Origin: Batkoa obscura | Taxonomy: Eukaryota > Entomophthoromycota > Entomophthoromycetes > Entomophthorales > Batkoaceae | Reading direction: 5' to 3' | Assembly (NCBI GenBank): GCA_030770535.1 | Contig: JASVEC010000044.1 | Location: forward strand, 124,001-188,000 | DNA length: 64,000 bases | Shown: positions 42,649-53,980 of the stretch, piece after piece | Numbering within the stretch: the first letter of the stretch is position 1 | How the letters are laid out: each line of letters begins with the position of its first letter | Notes under the pieces: model-generated | The model's input: the letters and a program-made list of their open reading frames with translations, nothing else | Told to the model about the DNA's origin: nothing | The model's database searches: none | Translations under genes and position numbers: made by a program

Positions 42649-42960
42649 AATCCTCGTGAATTGTTATTTTATTTGCTGAAAGTTATTAATTAAACTTCAA
42701 AAAGTTACAAACGAAAATGAGTACTAATATAGTCAAAATGAAACCATTTTTGAATATAAGATCTCTCTTATTTCTGTTAAGCTAAATGCTCGAACTTTTG
42801 CATTTTTATTATTTTAATACTATAAGGCTTCAGATCAATCATATTAAATGAATAAATGCGGAATGACAAGAGATAAGAAATTAAAATCAAAAGAAAGTTT
42901 TAGCTCTAAATAATACACCTTGTATGTCTGAAAAATAAGATAGGATATAAATATTTAAGC

Positions 42961-43062
42961 ATATGGGGATATATTTTTGTGTTTAAGAATTTCACTAACA
43001 ATTTTGCATTTAAATAGCACTTAAAAAATGGAAAACAGTGAAGTCAAAAAAACACCCCTATA
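42961..43062 (-). mobile_element. palindromic MITE-like element, copy 24
   Basis: ATATGGGGATATATTTTTGT ... ACACCCCTATAT; core TTTAAATAGCACTTAAAAAA. Confidence 0.84.
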
Positions 43063-43447
43063 TTTCCAATTTTTGTTAATGCTAATTATTAGGCAAAATA
43101 ATATGGGATTTGAGTCGGATTTTATTGTATTTAAGGATTTGAGTCGGATTTTATTGTATTTAATTTTTAAATTTTGGTAAATTGGGATATCTGATTAATT
43201 CTATAAATTAGCTTGAAAACTTAAAAAGTCATATAATTTAAAAAACCCGAGATAGTTTTTTGTTTAAGAATACTAAAAGTAGGAGCTTGTGTAAAATATG
43301 ATTCAATGGCACTTACTTTACTATAAGAATATTAATTTATAAAATCTAGTCTTTTATTTTATAAGATAGCTTAGTTTAATCATTTTTAAAATATTATAAT
43401 TTTATATTTGGAGATTGCGTTTCAAATTAGTGATACTACTAATCTAA

Positions 43448-43552
43448 ATATGGGGATGTTTTTTTGGCTTCATTATTTTTTCCATCTTTAAGCGTTATTT
43501 GGGTAGAAAAATTGTTAGTAAAATTCTCAAATACAAAAATACATCCCCATAT
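43448..43552 (+). mobile_element. palindromic MITE-like element, copy 25
   Basis: ATATGGGGATGTTTTTTTGG ... TACATCCCCATAT. Essentially consensus, upstream of the SDR gene. Confidence 0.9.
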
Positions 43553-43560
43553 AGTTCTTC

Positions 43561-43660
43561 CCACATTATATGATGGTTTCGTAAATTAAGTATTTTCATC
43601 TAATACAGTATCACTAATTATATGACAGCGTTTGATTCATGAAACCATCACATAATGTGG
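43561..43660. repeat. 20-bp inverted repeat next to MITE copy 25
   Basis: CCACATTATATGATGGTTTC (43561-43580) pairs with 43641-43660 at 19 of 20 positions around a 60-nt loop. Its right arm ends 71 bp before the TATATAAA box of the SDR gene. A second short foldback element is possible. Confidence 0.7.
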
Positions 43661-43787
43661 AAAGTTTACAATTAGTTTACTTAGTAGCAGTTGTCTATAA
43701 TATTAGAATTAAGAAAAAAGTTATATAAGGTATATAAAAAGAAACGACTTTTTTATATTACAAAAAAACTCTAAAAAATAAAACGAA

Positions 43788-44630
43788 ATGGAAAGATTAG
43801 TCTGTATAATAACTGGTGGAAATAGTGGTTTAGGATATCATTATGCCCAACGTTTAATTCATTTTAACTATCAAATTATTATTGCAAGTCGTAATAAACA
43901 AAGAGGAGAAGAAGCTGTTGAAGAAATAAAAAAAACAAGTGGCGGTAAAGATAATATTGAGTTTATGAGTTTAGATTTGAGTGATAAGGATTCTATTTAT
44001 AAGTTTTCAGATCAATTTAAATCGAAGTATAAGAGATTAGATATTTTATTTAACAATGCTGGTGCTTACTATCGTAATGACGCTGAAGTAAATAATGAAG
44101 GCATAGATCTTACTTTATCTTGTAACCATTATGGTCATTTCTTATTAACCCATTTATTATCGGATTTGTTAAAAGATACTAAAAATAGTCGTATTGTCAA
44201 TACCAGCTCCTCTCTTCATACTAAAGTCACAGATGATCAAGATTTATTAGATCTTAATCCAACCCAACATGGAGTTCCCAGTTCGTTTATTTATCCAATG
44301 TCTAAAAGGTTATCTTTATTAACTTACACTTATCTTAAAAACAATGTTTTAAAGGATGACATACAATTGATCAACTTATGCCCAGGTTTTGTTCCAAATA
44401 CTAATCTAGCTAAAGATGTAAATTTCATCACGAAATTTATATTAAATAAGATCTTCCCTCTTTTCCCTTTTGCTTCTACTATGGAACAAGGTGTTAACAG
44501 AATGCTTATCTCAAGTACCTCCAATTTACTTCCTTTAGGTCCACCTCCTAATGAAAATTCTACTTTGTTTTATTCTAAAGAAAAATTCGACTGGGTTGAG
44601 TTTAATTCAGATAAAGTAAGTTATTTATAG
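43788..44630 (+). CDS. short-chain dehydrogenase/reductase, retinol dehydrogenase/WWOX-like
   Basis: NAD(P)-dependent oxidoreductase, intronless, 280 residues. Rossmann start TGGNSGLG (residues 9-16, the TGxxxGxG motif), SRN after the second strand (an NADP-preferring Arg), DLSDKDS, NNAG (about 89-92), the catalytic Ser in NTSSSLH, and the catalytic Tyr/Lys in YPMSK (Y-x-x-x-K). The N-x-x-G-x-F-L-L-T-x-L-L helix (NHYGHFLLTHLLSDLL) is typical of the RDH/WWOX-like SDRs, which reduce aldehydes, ketones or long-chain carbonyls; the substrate here is unknown. No signal or membrane anchor. TATATAAA at 43731, 57 nt before the ATG. Convergent with MCMBP. Confidence 0.92.
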   Translation: MERLVCIITGGNSGLGYHYAQRLIHFNYQIIIASRNKQRGEEAVEEIKKTSGGKDNIEFMSLDLSDKDSIYKFSDQFKSKYKRLDILFNNAGAYYRNDAEVNNEGIDLTLSCNHYGHFLLTHLLSDLLKDTKNSRIVNTSSSLHTKVTDDQDLLDLNPTQHGVPSSFIYPMSKRLSLLTYTYLKNNVLKDDIQLINLCPGFVPNTNLAKDVNFITKFILNKIFPLFPFASTMEQGVNRMLISSTSNLLPLGPPPNENSTLFYSKEKFDWVEFNSDKVSYL

Positions 44631-44822
44631 TATGAATTTAAAACAAAGACTAACATTAGTTTAGATTAAAGAGGCCTATGAACATTCACTTAAAATTGTA
44701 GGTCTTGAAAAATGATTACATAATTTTGATAATAAACCAAACATATTTTTGTTTTATTTTAACTTTATTATTTTTATTTATATCTTTTATTATAAAAGCT
44801 TATATTTGTAATTTGTATGAGT

Positions 44823-46426
44823 TTATCTTCCAATTGATGTAATTGAATTTTGAGTAGAAAACGAGTGAATCATATGTAAATATAAATCAAGGCAATGCTT
44901 CCAGTTTTGAACTGAATCCTCTTCGATATACCCATTAGATATAGTAACTAATTTCATTAAGCATAATAAATTATTTAAATCTTCGGGTCCAAAAATAATT
45001 TTTTCTTTAGCCTTGTTGTTCAAATTTTGGTAAGATAATTTTCCTTCCTTACGTAAATTTACATAATCTTCTTGAATTACTTTAGAAACTTCGTCATTGA
45101 GTTCAAAATTCTTTCCTCCTATTTTATTATTAAAATAGTATTTAAATAAGTTAACTACTTCGTTATCTATGTTGTTGATTGAATTTCCTATATCTTTATC
45201 ATCTAAGTTAATCTTAAAAGAAGAGCCTAAAAGTGAGCTGTGTTTTGACAAAATTAGAACTCTATAGTCTGCTGCCATAACTTGGTTAAAATGAGAAAAC
45301 CTATAGGTTAACTTATTATCTGAAGTTAACATCATCAACCAATTTAAATTATTAATTCCATTATCATTTAATTGCCCTTCTTCTAAGTCCATTTCATTAA
45401 TTATTAACAAACTTTTTTTGGGTAGCTGTAACTTCGCCCACTCTAAATTATCTCCTGACATGTTACTTGGAAATAGCTGAGTTTGATTTAAACTATTAAT
45501 TGTTAAGTCAAAGACATTGACGATAGGCAGAACGCTTTTTATAAATTGTATTAGTTTTGATATGTCGTGTTTTTGTGTGAATACTAAATTTAAGGAATGA
45601 AACTCCTCAATATTAACATTACAATTTAATAAAAATAAACACAACAGCTCGCTAGCATATTTGTCGTTATTAAAATAGCCTTTAAAGTGCTCAATAATCT
45701 CTTTATTAATTGATCTAGCGTCAAAACATGTATTTTCCACTTCTAGATCTTGATACAATTTCATTGGTTCGTTAATGTTACTAAAGAATACGACATGTAT
45801 ACATACCTGATTATCTATTGAACTCGACACACCAACCACTTCAGTTAATTGGCCAACAGCTGTTGATTTTTCTTTACCATAAAATTTTAATAAAACATTC
45901 AAATGCCTTTCGGTTGAGTTGTAAATTCCAGGTGTGCTTATTGCTTGGGTTATATGAACGTCTTCTAATTTGTAATTTTCCATCCGAATTTCCTCTTTAA
46001 CATCTACTTCGTTAATATTACGATAGCTATTATAGCAAATTTTATCATTTTCTATATATTGGCTTATAATCATTTCTTGTCCATAAGAGTTATCTTGAAT
46101 CATTCCATGGAATCTAACCAATTTATTATGATAATTGGGCAATGCTTCTAAATTGTTTGATTGAAGTAAAAATAGCTAAAACATTAACATATCAAATTAC
46201 AAAAACTAGTCCGAATTACCTCTTGAATTACGTTATCTTTTGCCAAAAAAGCTTCAAACTCCTTACTAACTCTTTCATGAGCTTCCTCCCAGCTATTGAT
46301 ATCGTACTGATCTAAATTGTTAAATGTTATCACTATTTTAGTTGGCTTTATTTTTATAGTTGTAATTCCCTTACCTAGTATTTCATCTATCACATCTAAT
46401 GGGGTTTCGATATATTTTTCTTTCAT
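44823..46426 (-). CDS. MCMBP: MCM-binding protein (MCMBP/Mcb1)
   Basis: Binds the MCM2-7 replicative helicase subunits and helps assemble or unload them. Exons 46426-46220 and 46175-44823 join over a 44-nt intron (GTAATT...TGTTTTAG), giving 519 residues. The acceptor at 46177-46176 restores phase: ...NVIQE | LFLLQSNNLEALPNYHNK... Family landmarks: N-terminal MKEKYIETPLDVIDEI, LVRFHGMIQDNSYGQEM (family V+F+.M+QD), the ATPase-like but degenerate core, and LLIINEMDLEEGQLNDNGIN (family LV+DE..L..GQL...G..N). No Walker motif, as expected for this inactive AAA relative. Nuclear. The plus-strand frame over it is a shadow. Confidence 0.88.
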
Positions 46427-47813
46427 TTGATTGTAGATTAATAATTGCTTTTATCTATTTATTCTTCTCAAGCTTTTAATCTCAAAAGCAGTAAGTAGTT
46501 TAAGCTAAAATTACATAATTTGAAATCCAATAGTTGCAGCTTTTTTTTTCTAATGAGAATAATTTTTAAGGGATGGTTTTTGAGATGTACCAAAAAAATT
46601 AACATTTAAAGTATAAATGTCTTTTTGATTTCACTTTTTGTCTATTTTGACTTAACAAAAAGGCTATAAAATTTATTAATAAAACTAAAGAAAACACCAT
46701 ATCAATAATGCATTACTTATAAAGAAGGTTTAAATATAGAAAATACGTTTATTAAATTTTCAAAACATTAAAGTGTTTTATTTCCATAGAGCCTGAAATA
46801 TAAACCTTTTATTCACCTTAGTAAAAAGTTTATATATTCAAAATAGTCCGAAAATTGTAAAAATAAAGTAATAGAGCCTGATGACTCTGCTATACTTATA
46901 TCATCAGGCTATAAAGTTTTATTTATTTATATAAAATTTTAAATGATACATATCGAATTTTGTAGTCAAAAAGTTGATGATTTAGATCACCATAAAGATG
47001 AGATGAAACCATAGGGGGGCACATTAAAATCTTCGTTTAAATAAACAATACAAATACTGTTTCAAACACAAAGCAAATAATCCAAAAACCATCATATAGT
47101 AATCCTTCATTATAATTTCCTATAAATTTATAACAAATGACTAATTAACAATAATTTTTGTTTTGAAAATTTAATTTCTTAAAATTAGAAGTATATGTAG
47201 GTAGAGCCAAGTCCAGGTACAAAAAAGATTCACGCCTGGAAATAAGTAAGCTTATTAAAATAATAGTCTAGGAATATCAGGTATTATTTCAAATAGGAGG
47301 TTTCAGCTTATCTCTCTATGACTTTAGGAAATAGATAGGTCCAATTATTTTTAGTTTAGAACACAATTTGAAAAAAACTCTTAGTGAGCGATATAAATGA
47401 TGTCAAGTCAGAAATAACATGAACCGTAATAATAAGATATAATCAATTTATTTAACAAGCTAAACAACAACTCAAAAAAACAGATGGTTTTTGAGATAGA
47501 GTTCAGTCAACTATATTGATAAGTTAACTATTTCATTCATTTAGAACCAAGTTACTAACTATTATTAGATTTATGTCTGTATTGGCTTGAAGGCTAGAAT
47601 ACAGATAGAGTTATAATTTAATCTTACCTGTTTGTTTAAGAACAAGTGTTAAAATAAACAAAGGTGTGAGAAGAATAACATCCCATGTTATTCTAAAGTA
47701 TTTAAAAAGTTAAAAATGGAGATTTAAAGTAGTCGAAATGAAAGGTGATTGGAAAATCGCTATTTTAAGAAAGCTTAAATTTTTAATATTTTTAATACCA
47801 TCTAAATATAGAA
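46427..47813. other. intergenic with one small hairpin
   Basis: No gene recognised. A hairpin AGCCTGATGA / TCATCAGGCT lies at 46875-46884 and 46901-46910. The T-rich tract at 46613-46655 faintly recalls a MITE but lacks its ends. Confidence 0.5.
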
Positions 47814-47904
47814 TATATAAAAACAACTCCTTAATTTTTTCCCAAATGCTATTATATAAATTAAGTTCAAACTCTCTTTTTTTCTTACTCCTTTTTTCAT
47901 TTCA

Positions 47905-48795
47905 ATGGTACCTGTAGTACTTCCGATTATTATCTTAGGTGTAATAACATTCACAACCTTTTCACTAAATGGATTATTATTGTATTTAACTTACAAAATG
48001 AAACTCATTCGAAGAGATATAATATACTTGATATGTTTAATCATATCTGATTCTGTGCCATTTGTAGTTTTTTTGATTTATGTAATCGCTTATGGAGTAT
48101 TGGGTGAAGACCCTCACAATATCCAAGCTTATAGTCAGTCTCTTGGCTTTTTAGATATGTTTTGGCCATGCTTGTCCGCACAACTATCAGCCAGTTTAGC
48201 TGTGTATAGATTAGCCTTTTTAAATGAAGTTTTCTTAAATTTAATCATCATAGTATCACCTTACTTATCAAGTTTAATTATAATCATTTTATTAAGCATG
48301 ACAGCTTATTATAGTGAATTCTATAAACCTAAATATGCCTTTATTTCTCAGCCATATCCAAATACTTCAACAATCTCATCTGCTACTTTCCATTACCTTT
48401 TTATTCATTTGTTTGTTTGCTATTCTATTGTATTGATATCTTATATTTGTGTTTTAAAATATACAGATAAAGCAGGGAAATCTATTAAGCTCCGTAATAC
48501 AGAAGAAATGTGCACTGAAGCAGCAATTCAAAGGAAGCAAGTTAAAAGAGTTACCATTCGTGGATGGCTATTTATTATCGCATCTGCTGTTGTTTATATG
48601 CCAGGAATTTTTTTCCTATTAATCGAAGGGCATCTATCTACTAGTAGTAGTATCTCAACTAAAGTTAAACTTATTTTATCGAGCTTAAAAGTATTTTTAA
48701 TTGTATGTGGTGGATTAATTGATTCCCTATTAGTTTTATTTTTTCATACTGGAATTAACAGACAGTTCAAAATTTTAATGGGTTACAATAAGTAA
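47905..48795 (+). CDS. seven-transmembrane, class A GPCR-like receptor
   Basis: Intronless, 296 residues, with seven hydrophobic helices: about 5-31 (with SLNGLLLYLTYK, the TM1 Asn), 39-65 (ISDSVPF, the TM2 Asp), 80-105, 113-135, 165-187, 220-243 and 258-285. After TM3 comes AVYRLAF, in place of D-R-Y; TM7 has GGLIDSLLVLFF followed by HTGINRQFKILM, matching the position of NPxxY and the short helix 8. This is the rhodopsin-like layout in a reduced form. Divergent class A-like receptors are known from Conidiobolus and other early-branching fungi. Ligand unknown; plasma membrane expected. TATATAA at 47814, 85 nt before the ATG. Confidence 0.75.
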   Translation: MVPVVLPIIILGVITFTTFSLNGLLLYLTYKMKLIRRDIIYLICLIISDSVPFVVFLIYVIAYGVLGEDPHNIQAYSQSLGFLDMFWPCLSAQLSASLAVYRLAFLNEVFLNLIIIVSPYLSSLIIIILLSMTAYYSEFYKPKYAFISQPYPNTSTISSATFHYLFIHLFVCYSIVLISYICVLKYTDKAGKSIKLRNTEEMCTEAAIQRKQVKRVTIRGWLFIIASAVVYMPGIFFLLIEGHLSTSSSISTKVKLILSSLKVFLIVCGGLIDSLLVLFFHTGINRQFKILMGYNK

Positions 48796-49103
48796 ACCCT
48801 TTTCTTTGGTAAATATTTTAAATAAAGTTGAACTTTATAAGTTATTCAATTAGTCATTATTTTTCAATTTTCTTCATAAATAGCTGGATTTACTATAATT
48901 TTATTTTGATATAGAAGAATAAAGCTAATTGAATCATTAAAAACTAGTCAGCTAATTAATAGTATGTGTAACTCAGAAATATCAAATTTCAAAAATTCAA
49001 ATTTCAAATTATGGGACCTTTAAATAAGCGATGATTAAATTTCACCCTAAAGATTATCTTAAGATTTAAATCATCAAATTTTTTTTTAGAATAATAAAAA
49101 ATA

Positions 49104-50524
49104 ATGTACAATAGCAGTAGAGTACTAAAAGCATGTAAATAAAATAAAATAACAAAATAGAACATATATTAACAACTTCGATTTTCAATTAGCTTTGAAA
49201 TTATCTAACATTAATTACATCACTAAGGTAGATTTATCTCAACTTTTATAATAGTTTATTAATTCGTTATAGAGATTAAACAGTGATGTAGCTTTACTTA
49301 ACAGTGGTAAAGTCGTATTACGTCAAGGATCTGGAGGTAGATCTACCAGCAACAATGAAGTTGTTACTGTTTTAGGATGCACTGGATCACTTGGCAGATA
49401 TGTTGTAAACAAAGCAGGTAATTTATATAAAATGTAAGAATGTAGATGATTGATGTATTAGCTCGTCGTGGTGCTCAAGTAGTGGTCCCCTATCGTGGCG
49501 AAGAAGATAATAAGAGACATTTAAAAGTAACTGGAGACTTAGGTCAAGTCATTCCAATGGTATTACTTTTTTTAATAAATAATTAGCAAAAAATTAAAGC
49601 CTATTGGTTAGGAAATTGATATCCGTAATTATGACCAAATTATCGAATGTGTTAAGCATTCAGATACCGTCATCAATTTAATTGGTAGAACTTGGGAAAC
49701 CCGTAACTTCAAGTTTCAAGATGTACATGTTAAAGGGGCAGAAGCTATTGCAAGAGCTTGTCGTGAAGTAAATGTTAGTAGATTAGTACATATCTCAGCA
49801 TTAAATGCCAACCCTGAATCACCATCTGATTATTATAAAAGTAAATATTATGGTGAAAAAGCAGTATTAAATGAGTTCCCTGAGGCTACTATTGTAAGAC
49901 CAAGTACAATGTACGGACCAGAAGATTATTTCTTAAACAGAATTGGTTTTACTAAAAACAATCATCTCATGGTAAACCATGGGAAACAAAAGTTAAGACC
50001 AGTCAATGTTGTAGATGTTGCCCATGCTATTGACATCATTTCTCAAGAACAAACTGAATTTAATGGAAAAACATTTGAATTGATAGGCCCTAATCAACTT
50101 ACCTATGACCAAATATTAGATATGGCATCGAACATTCTTAAGGAAGATATAAGAAAAATCAACTTACCAAAATCTATCTTTAGGTAGATGATTAATATAT
50201 AGTTTATACATAAAATTTACTAAAGATTTTAGCTTAATTTCCAAAGCTATGAGTATTTATCCATATCGTGTACTTCGACCAGAAGAAATTGAATTGGTAA
50301 ATTGATACTTTAATATATGAGTGTATGCTTATGTTTTATAGATGTTGATTGATGATAAAGTACACAAAGAAACTTTAAAATTCCAAGATTTAGGTATTCA
50401 CCCACAGGCTTTAGAGCATTGTATTTTAACTGTTATGAGAGCTTATCGTTCCCCTATGTTCTATGAATTAGGTTACGATCAAGAACCTAAAGTCAAGTCT
50501 ATGCCATCTTCATCTTCCAATTAA
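49104..50524 (+). CDS. NDUFA9: NADH:ubiquinone oxidoreductase 40 kDa subunit (NDUFA9/NUEM)
   Basis: Accessory subunit of mitochondrial complex I with an atypical SDR fold holding NADPH, on the matrix arm at the membrane junction. Seven exons: 49104-49134, 49193-49227, 49273-49417, 49462-49559, 49612-50183, 50233-50296 and 50342-50524, all in phase, 375 residues. Exons 1-3 start as a basic, Ser-rich mitochondrial presequence (MYNSSRVLKASLKLSNINYI), then VTVLGCTGSLGRYVVNK (the family's T-V-F-G-A-T-G-F-L-G-R-Y), RRGAQVVVPYRG, TVINLIGRTWETRNFKFQDV, and the C-terminal DLGIHPQALE. The nucleotide-binding GxTGxLG is intact and the SDR catalytic Tyr/Lys is absent, as in the family. Only exon 5 is long. 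Confidence 0.93.
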
Positions 50525-50640
50525 AATTATATTCTTTTAACTGATTTTTATTTGTTAATTTGTTTTAAAATAAAAATGACAACTAAATAGTAAAAATACT
50601 CAAAGGGGGGATCTTTATTAAACTATACAATATTATTAGA

Positions 50641-50838
50641 TTAAAAGTTAGCGCATTCTGGAGTTAAAGATATCCTGATAATTTTATCGTCAAAGAAACC
50701 TTCTTTTAGACCTGTTTCAAAGTTCGGTAGTGTTATATCTTTTAGATTAACGATTTCCATTTGATTATTCTCCTTCTTCTTTCCCTTACTTATTAACACA
50801 CTGCTCATTTTGCGAGTAAGCTCTTTTCTCTCCATCAT
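50641..50838 (-). CDS. hypothetical 65-residue protein
   Basis: An ATG pair at 50838 opens a 65-codon frame ending in a TAA, 117 bp from the NDUFA9 stop and convergent with it. Basic N-terminal half (MERKELTRKMSSVLISKGKK), then NLKDITLPNFETGLKEGFFD and IRISLTPECANF. No domain recognised; the G+C-richer, non-repetitive composition favours coding, but there is no homology to confirm it. Confidence 0.4.
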   Translation of the reverse strand: MMERKELTRKMSSVLISKGKKKENNQMEIVNLKDITLPNFETGLKEGFFDDKIIRISLTPECANF

Positions 50839-51376
50839 TTATTATTAGGTAAATATATATAATTAAATTAAGTATTAATAGCTACTAATCAATAGTATTA
50901 TATTAATAATAGTTTGAATTCGAGAAATAGTTTGGCTTTATATATCCCTATTTCGAAAATTGTGATTTTAAAATATATTTCATCCCCAGTTTTCCATGTG
51001 GGATTTCATCCAAAATAGAATAAATCATTAAAATAACCATGACTCTACTTTTATTTCATAGTTTCTATTACCAACTGTTCCACGTTTATAATTTTAAATT
51101 TTTATTTTTATTATTATACAAGTTTTGAATTGCATTTTAAATATTTAATGATTGGCTGCTTTTTTATTTTTTTCGTCTCCTGAAAAAAATTATAGCATTG
51201 ACATTCCATTTTTTAAGGATTAGGCTAACTTGCTGACGGTTGCTTTCTATTCTAGAGTTAATTTAACTCCTTCTACACCCTAAAAATAGGAATTCGATAC
51301 TGAGTTAATTGAAACCATACAACGTTTATAATTAAATAATTAAATTCGAAATAACTCAATCCAATAAAATATTATA

Positions 51377-52494
51377 ATGGAAAACTTAGAGCACTATTAT
51401 TACGATGACCATTATAATTATAAAAAAATGAGGCCAGACCTACAAGTATTAAACCCTGAAAACAGGGACGAAATTTATAATTATAAAGACCATATGATGA
51501 AATTTTTCATTTATGAGGAAGCAGATTTCCAGCTTACCCCAAGCCAAGAATTGGGTTATACACTTGAACAGGAATTTACGCTAAGGCTACGTGGCTGCTT
51601 ATTTATTGCTAAATTGAGCAAAAGGGTGAATGTGTAATTGTATTTTATTTCATTTTTGCCATCAACTAATAGTTAAAAAATAGACCACAAAAAGTATTAT
51701 CCAGTGCGATAGCTTTTTTTCAGAGACATTATATGTACTCAGACTTTAATAGGGATCATTATTATGTAATTAGTCATAATAATTATTTTAATATCTAATC
51801 CTTTCTACTTAATACAGGAAGTAGCTGCGGCTTCGTTTATATTAGCATTGAAAAATAACAGTCATGGATATTCAATAAGAGAGGTTACCAAACAGATAAT
51901 TATTATCTGTAACAATAACAATGGTTTTTCTGAGGAGTTCTATAAAAAAGAAGTAACAAAATGGAGGCAGACTTTACTTACATACGAACATCTGGTTGCT
52001 ATATCAAATAACGGAGATTTTAATTATAAACCTCCGGAAGAATATATTCGTCTCTTTAAAAGGACTATAGAATGTAAGCTTACTACTATGTTGTTTTAGA
52101 AAATGAAGTGATATATCTTATTTAGTTTCTCCTCAGATTGAATCTCTAGCTAATGATATTATTTATGAAAGGTATTTTTTTAAAATTTGTTGATTCTATT
52201 TTAAACGTTATTATTTAGTTTTGTAAGTTCGACGATGGTTCTTCGTTATCCACCTGCAATTATCGCTGGCTCGGCCCTTTTTTTAGCAACTATGTTTTTA
52301 AATGAAAACATACATGCAAAAGAGCGCAATAAAGATAAGATCTGGCTTGATGAACTCCAATTACCTATTGGAGTTATTAAAGGTAAAATATAAATTTTAT
52401 AGAAATATTAGTTATTACAACACATTTTATAGACTGCTCCGATTACTTCCTAGATAATTGGGAAAAAAGGATACCACCACAGCCTTTACCTTAG
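51377..52494 (+). CDS. cyclin T/K-like protein (CDK9/CDK12-type partner)
   Basis: A two-box cyclin of 288 residues, likely partner of a transcriptional CDK that phosphorylates RNA polymerase II. Six exons: 51377-51633, 51684-51765, 51818-52073, 52126-52171, 52219-52382 and 52433-52494, all in phase. Box 1: LTPSQELGYTLEQEFTLRLR (family TPS...G....E...R), RVNVPQKVLSSAIAFFQRHY (family L.vpq..iaTA...fhRfy), then YYEVAAASFILALKNNSHGY (family vAaAclfLA.K.EE, here NN in place of the E-E). Box 2: SSTMVLRYPPAIIAGSALFL. The T-P-S motif and lack of a destruction box favour cyclin T/K or Bur2/Ctk2 types over mitotic cyclins; C and L remain possible. Tandem and same-strand with CUL1. Confidence 0.82.
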
Positions 52495-53154
52495 TTTAAT
52501 TTTACTAAAATATTATCTTATAAGCTATATTTATAATACATTGGTTCATCAATTTATTAATAGTAAAATGCAACCCTAAAGGATGGTTTACACTAGTGTA
52601 GATGAAAGATGTGGTCATTCTAAATTGAAAACTTACTGCAGCTCACTGTGGCTTACAAAATCAAAATATTACACATTGGAGGCTGTAAAATTGTATTATG
52701 ATACGTACAACTATATAAGAATCACGAGATTTTTGCCATAGCATAACTTTAAAACTAAAAAATAATATTAAATTCTTTAATAACAAGATACTTACTATTA
52801 TTTGTTCAGTTTAATGTCTATTACATTGATATTTAGAAGCTGTTGTACTTCTGTTTTTATTGAGTTTTTTGTCAAAGTATTGTAAACCTATTAATGAATA
52901 CAGATTAAAATATTATATATTAAAGAGTTAATTAATTATTAAAGAATAAGCCTTAAAGTATATACAAGCTTTTCAATCTAATAAATCATATTTTTACTTG
53001 ATTTATCTACTCTTGATATTTTTAAACCCTAGATAGTTTGTGGAATTATTTTATCTAGAATAACAGAACCATTTTTAAATAACTGAATTATTTTTATTGT
53101 TAGAAAAATAAATTTGCATCAAAGCTTAATTTAATATTAATAGCAATCATCAAC
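52495..53154. other. intergenic, no gene seen
   Basis: AT-rich spacer, nothing recognised. Confidence 0.5.
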
Positions 53155-53255
53155 ATAAGTGGATGTATTTGTCTAGCAATTCTACTAACAATTTTTCGAC
53201 TTAAATAGCACTCAAGGAATGGAAAAAGTGATGAAGCTAAAAAAACACCCTTATA
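53155..53255 (-). mobile_element. palindromic MITE-like element, copy 26
   Basis: ATAAGTGGATGTATTTGTCT ... AACACCCTTATAT; core CTTAAATAGCACTCAAGGAA. Left end diverged. Confidence 0.8.
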
Positions 53256-53413
53256 TAATTTCTTTTAGAACAACAATATACATTAAAACAAAATAATAAA
53301 CCATCACAAATTAATGCAATGTATTCAAAAAACTATTATTTCATGAATTACATTTAAGTGTTTAGTCTACTTGAAATATTAGTATTGTAAGGAAAAATGA
53401 GTTTGCATTTTAA

Positions 53414-53436
53414 TGCGCCCACCGCGGATTGAACGC

Positions 53437-53480
<44 letters not shown>

Positions 53481-53486
53481 AGCCGC
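53414..53486 (-). tRNA. tRNA-Phe(GAA)
   Basis: D arm TAGCTCAGTTGGGAGAGC, anticodon loop CTGAAGA, T arm CCGCGTTCAATCCGCGG. Acceptor GCGGCTA against TGGGCGC leaves a G-G mismatch at the fourth pair (4:69). The inverted copy at 59386-59458 is identical, mismatch included. Confidence 0.93.
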
Positions 53487-53874
53487 ATATTACTTTATAT
53501 AGAAGGTAATAGGCCGTAATATATCTAAATATTTTTTGCTAATTGTCTTTTATTATTTTAAATTTAGAAATTAATCAACCAGTACACTGTTCAAGCTTGG
53601 GTATCTGCTAGCTAACTATTTATTTTAAAATAAAAATCAAACCAACAAGCCTCAAGTTGGCATGAAAAAATAAAAAGGGTAAAAGGTAAAAAGCAGTCCC
53701 ATGTATTACTTAAAATAGCTATAAATACTATTTTATTAAGTATTCTCACCTAATATGTGGCAAATTTTGACCTAAAAAAGCGGCGTTATTAATTAAAATA
53801 GCAGTTTAGATTTTTGAAAATTTCACTAATGAATTAAAAACTAATACTTAGAATAAAATCATTATTATAATAGC

Positions 53875-53980
53875 ATATGAGGACGTTTTCTGACTTCATT
53901 ACTTTTTCCATCTTTTAAGCGCTATTTGAGTGGAAAAATTGTTAGTGAAATTCTTAAATACAAACAACACATTCCCATAT
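53875..53980 (+). mobile_element. palindromic MITE-like element, copy 27
   Basis: ATATGAGGACGTTTTCTGAC ... ACATTCCCATAT with an intact AAGCGCTATTTGAGTGG core. Confidence 0.86.

Noticed and set aside
46613-46655. T-rich tract resembling a MITE (GTCTTTTTGATTTCAC)
   Set aside because: Lacks both ends and the AAGCGCT core.
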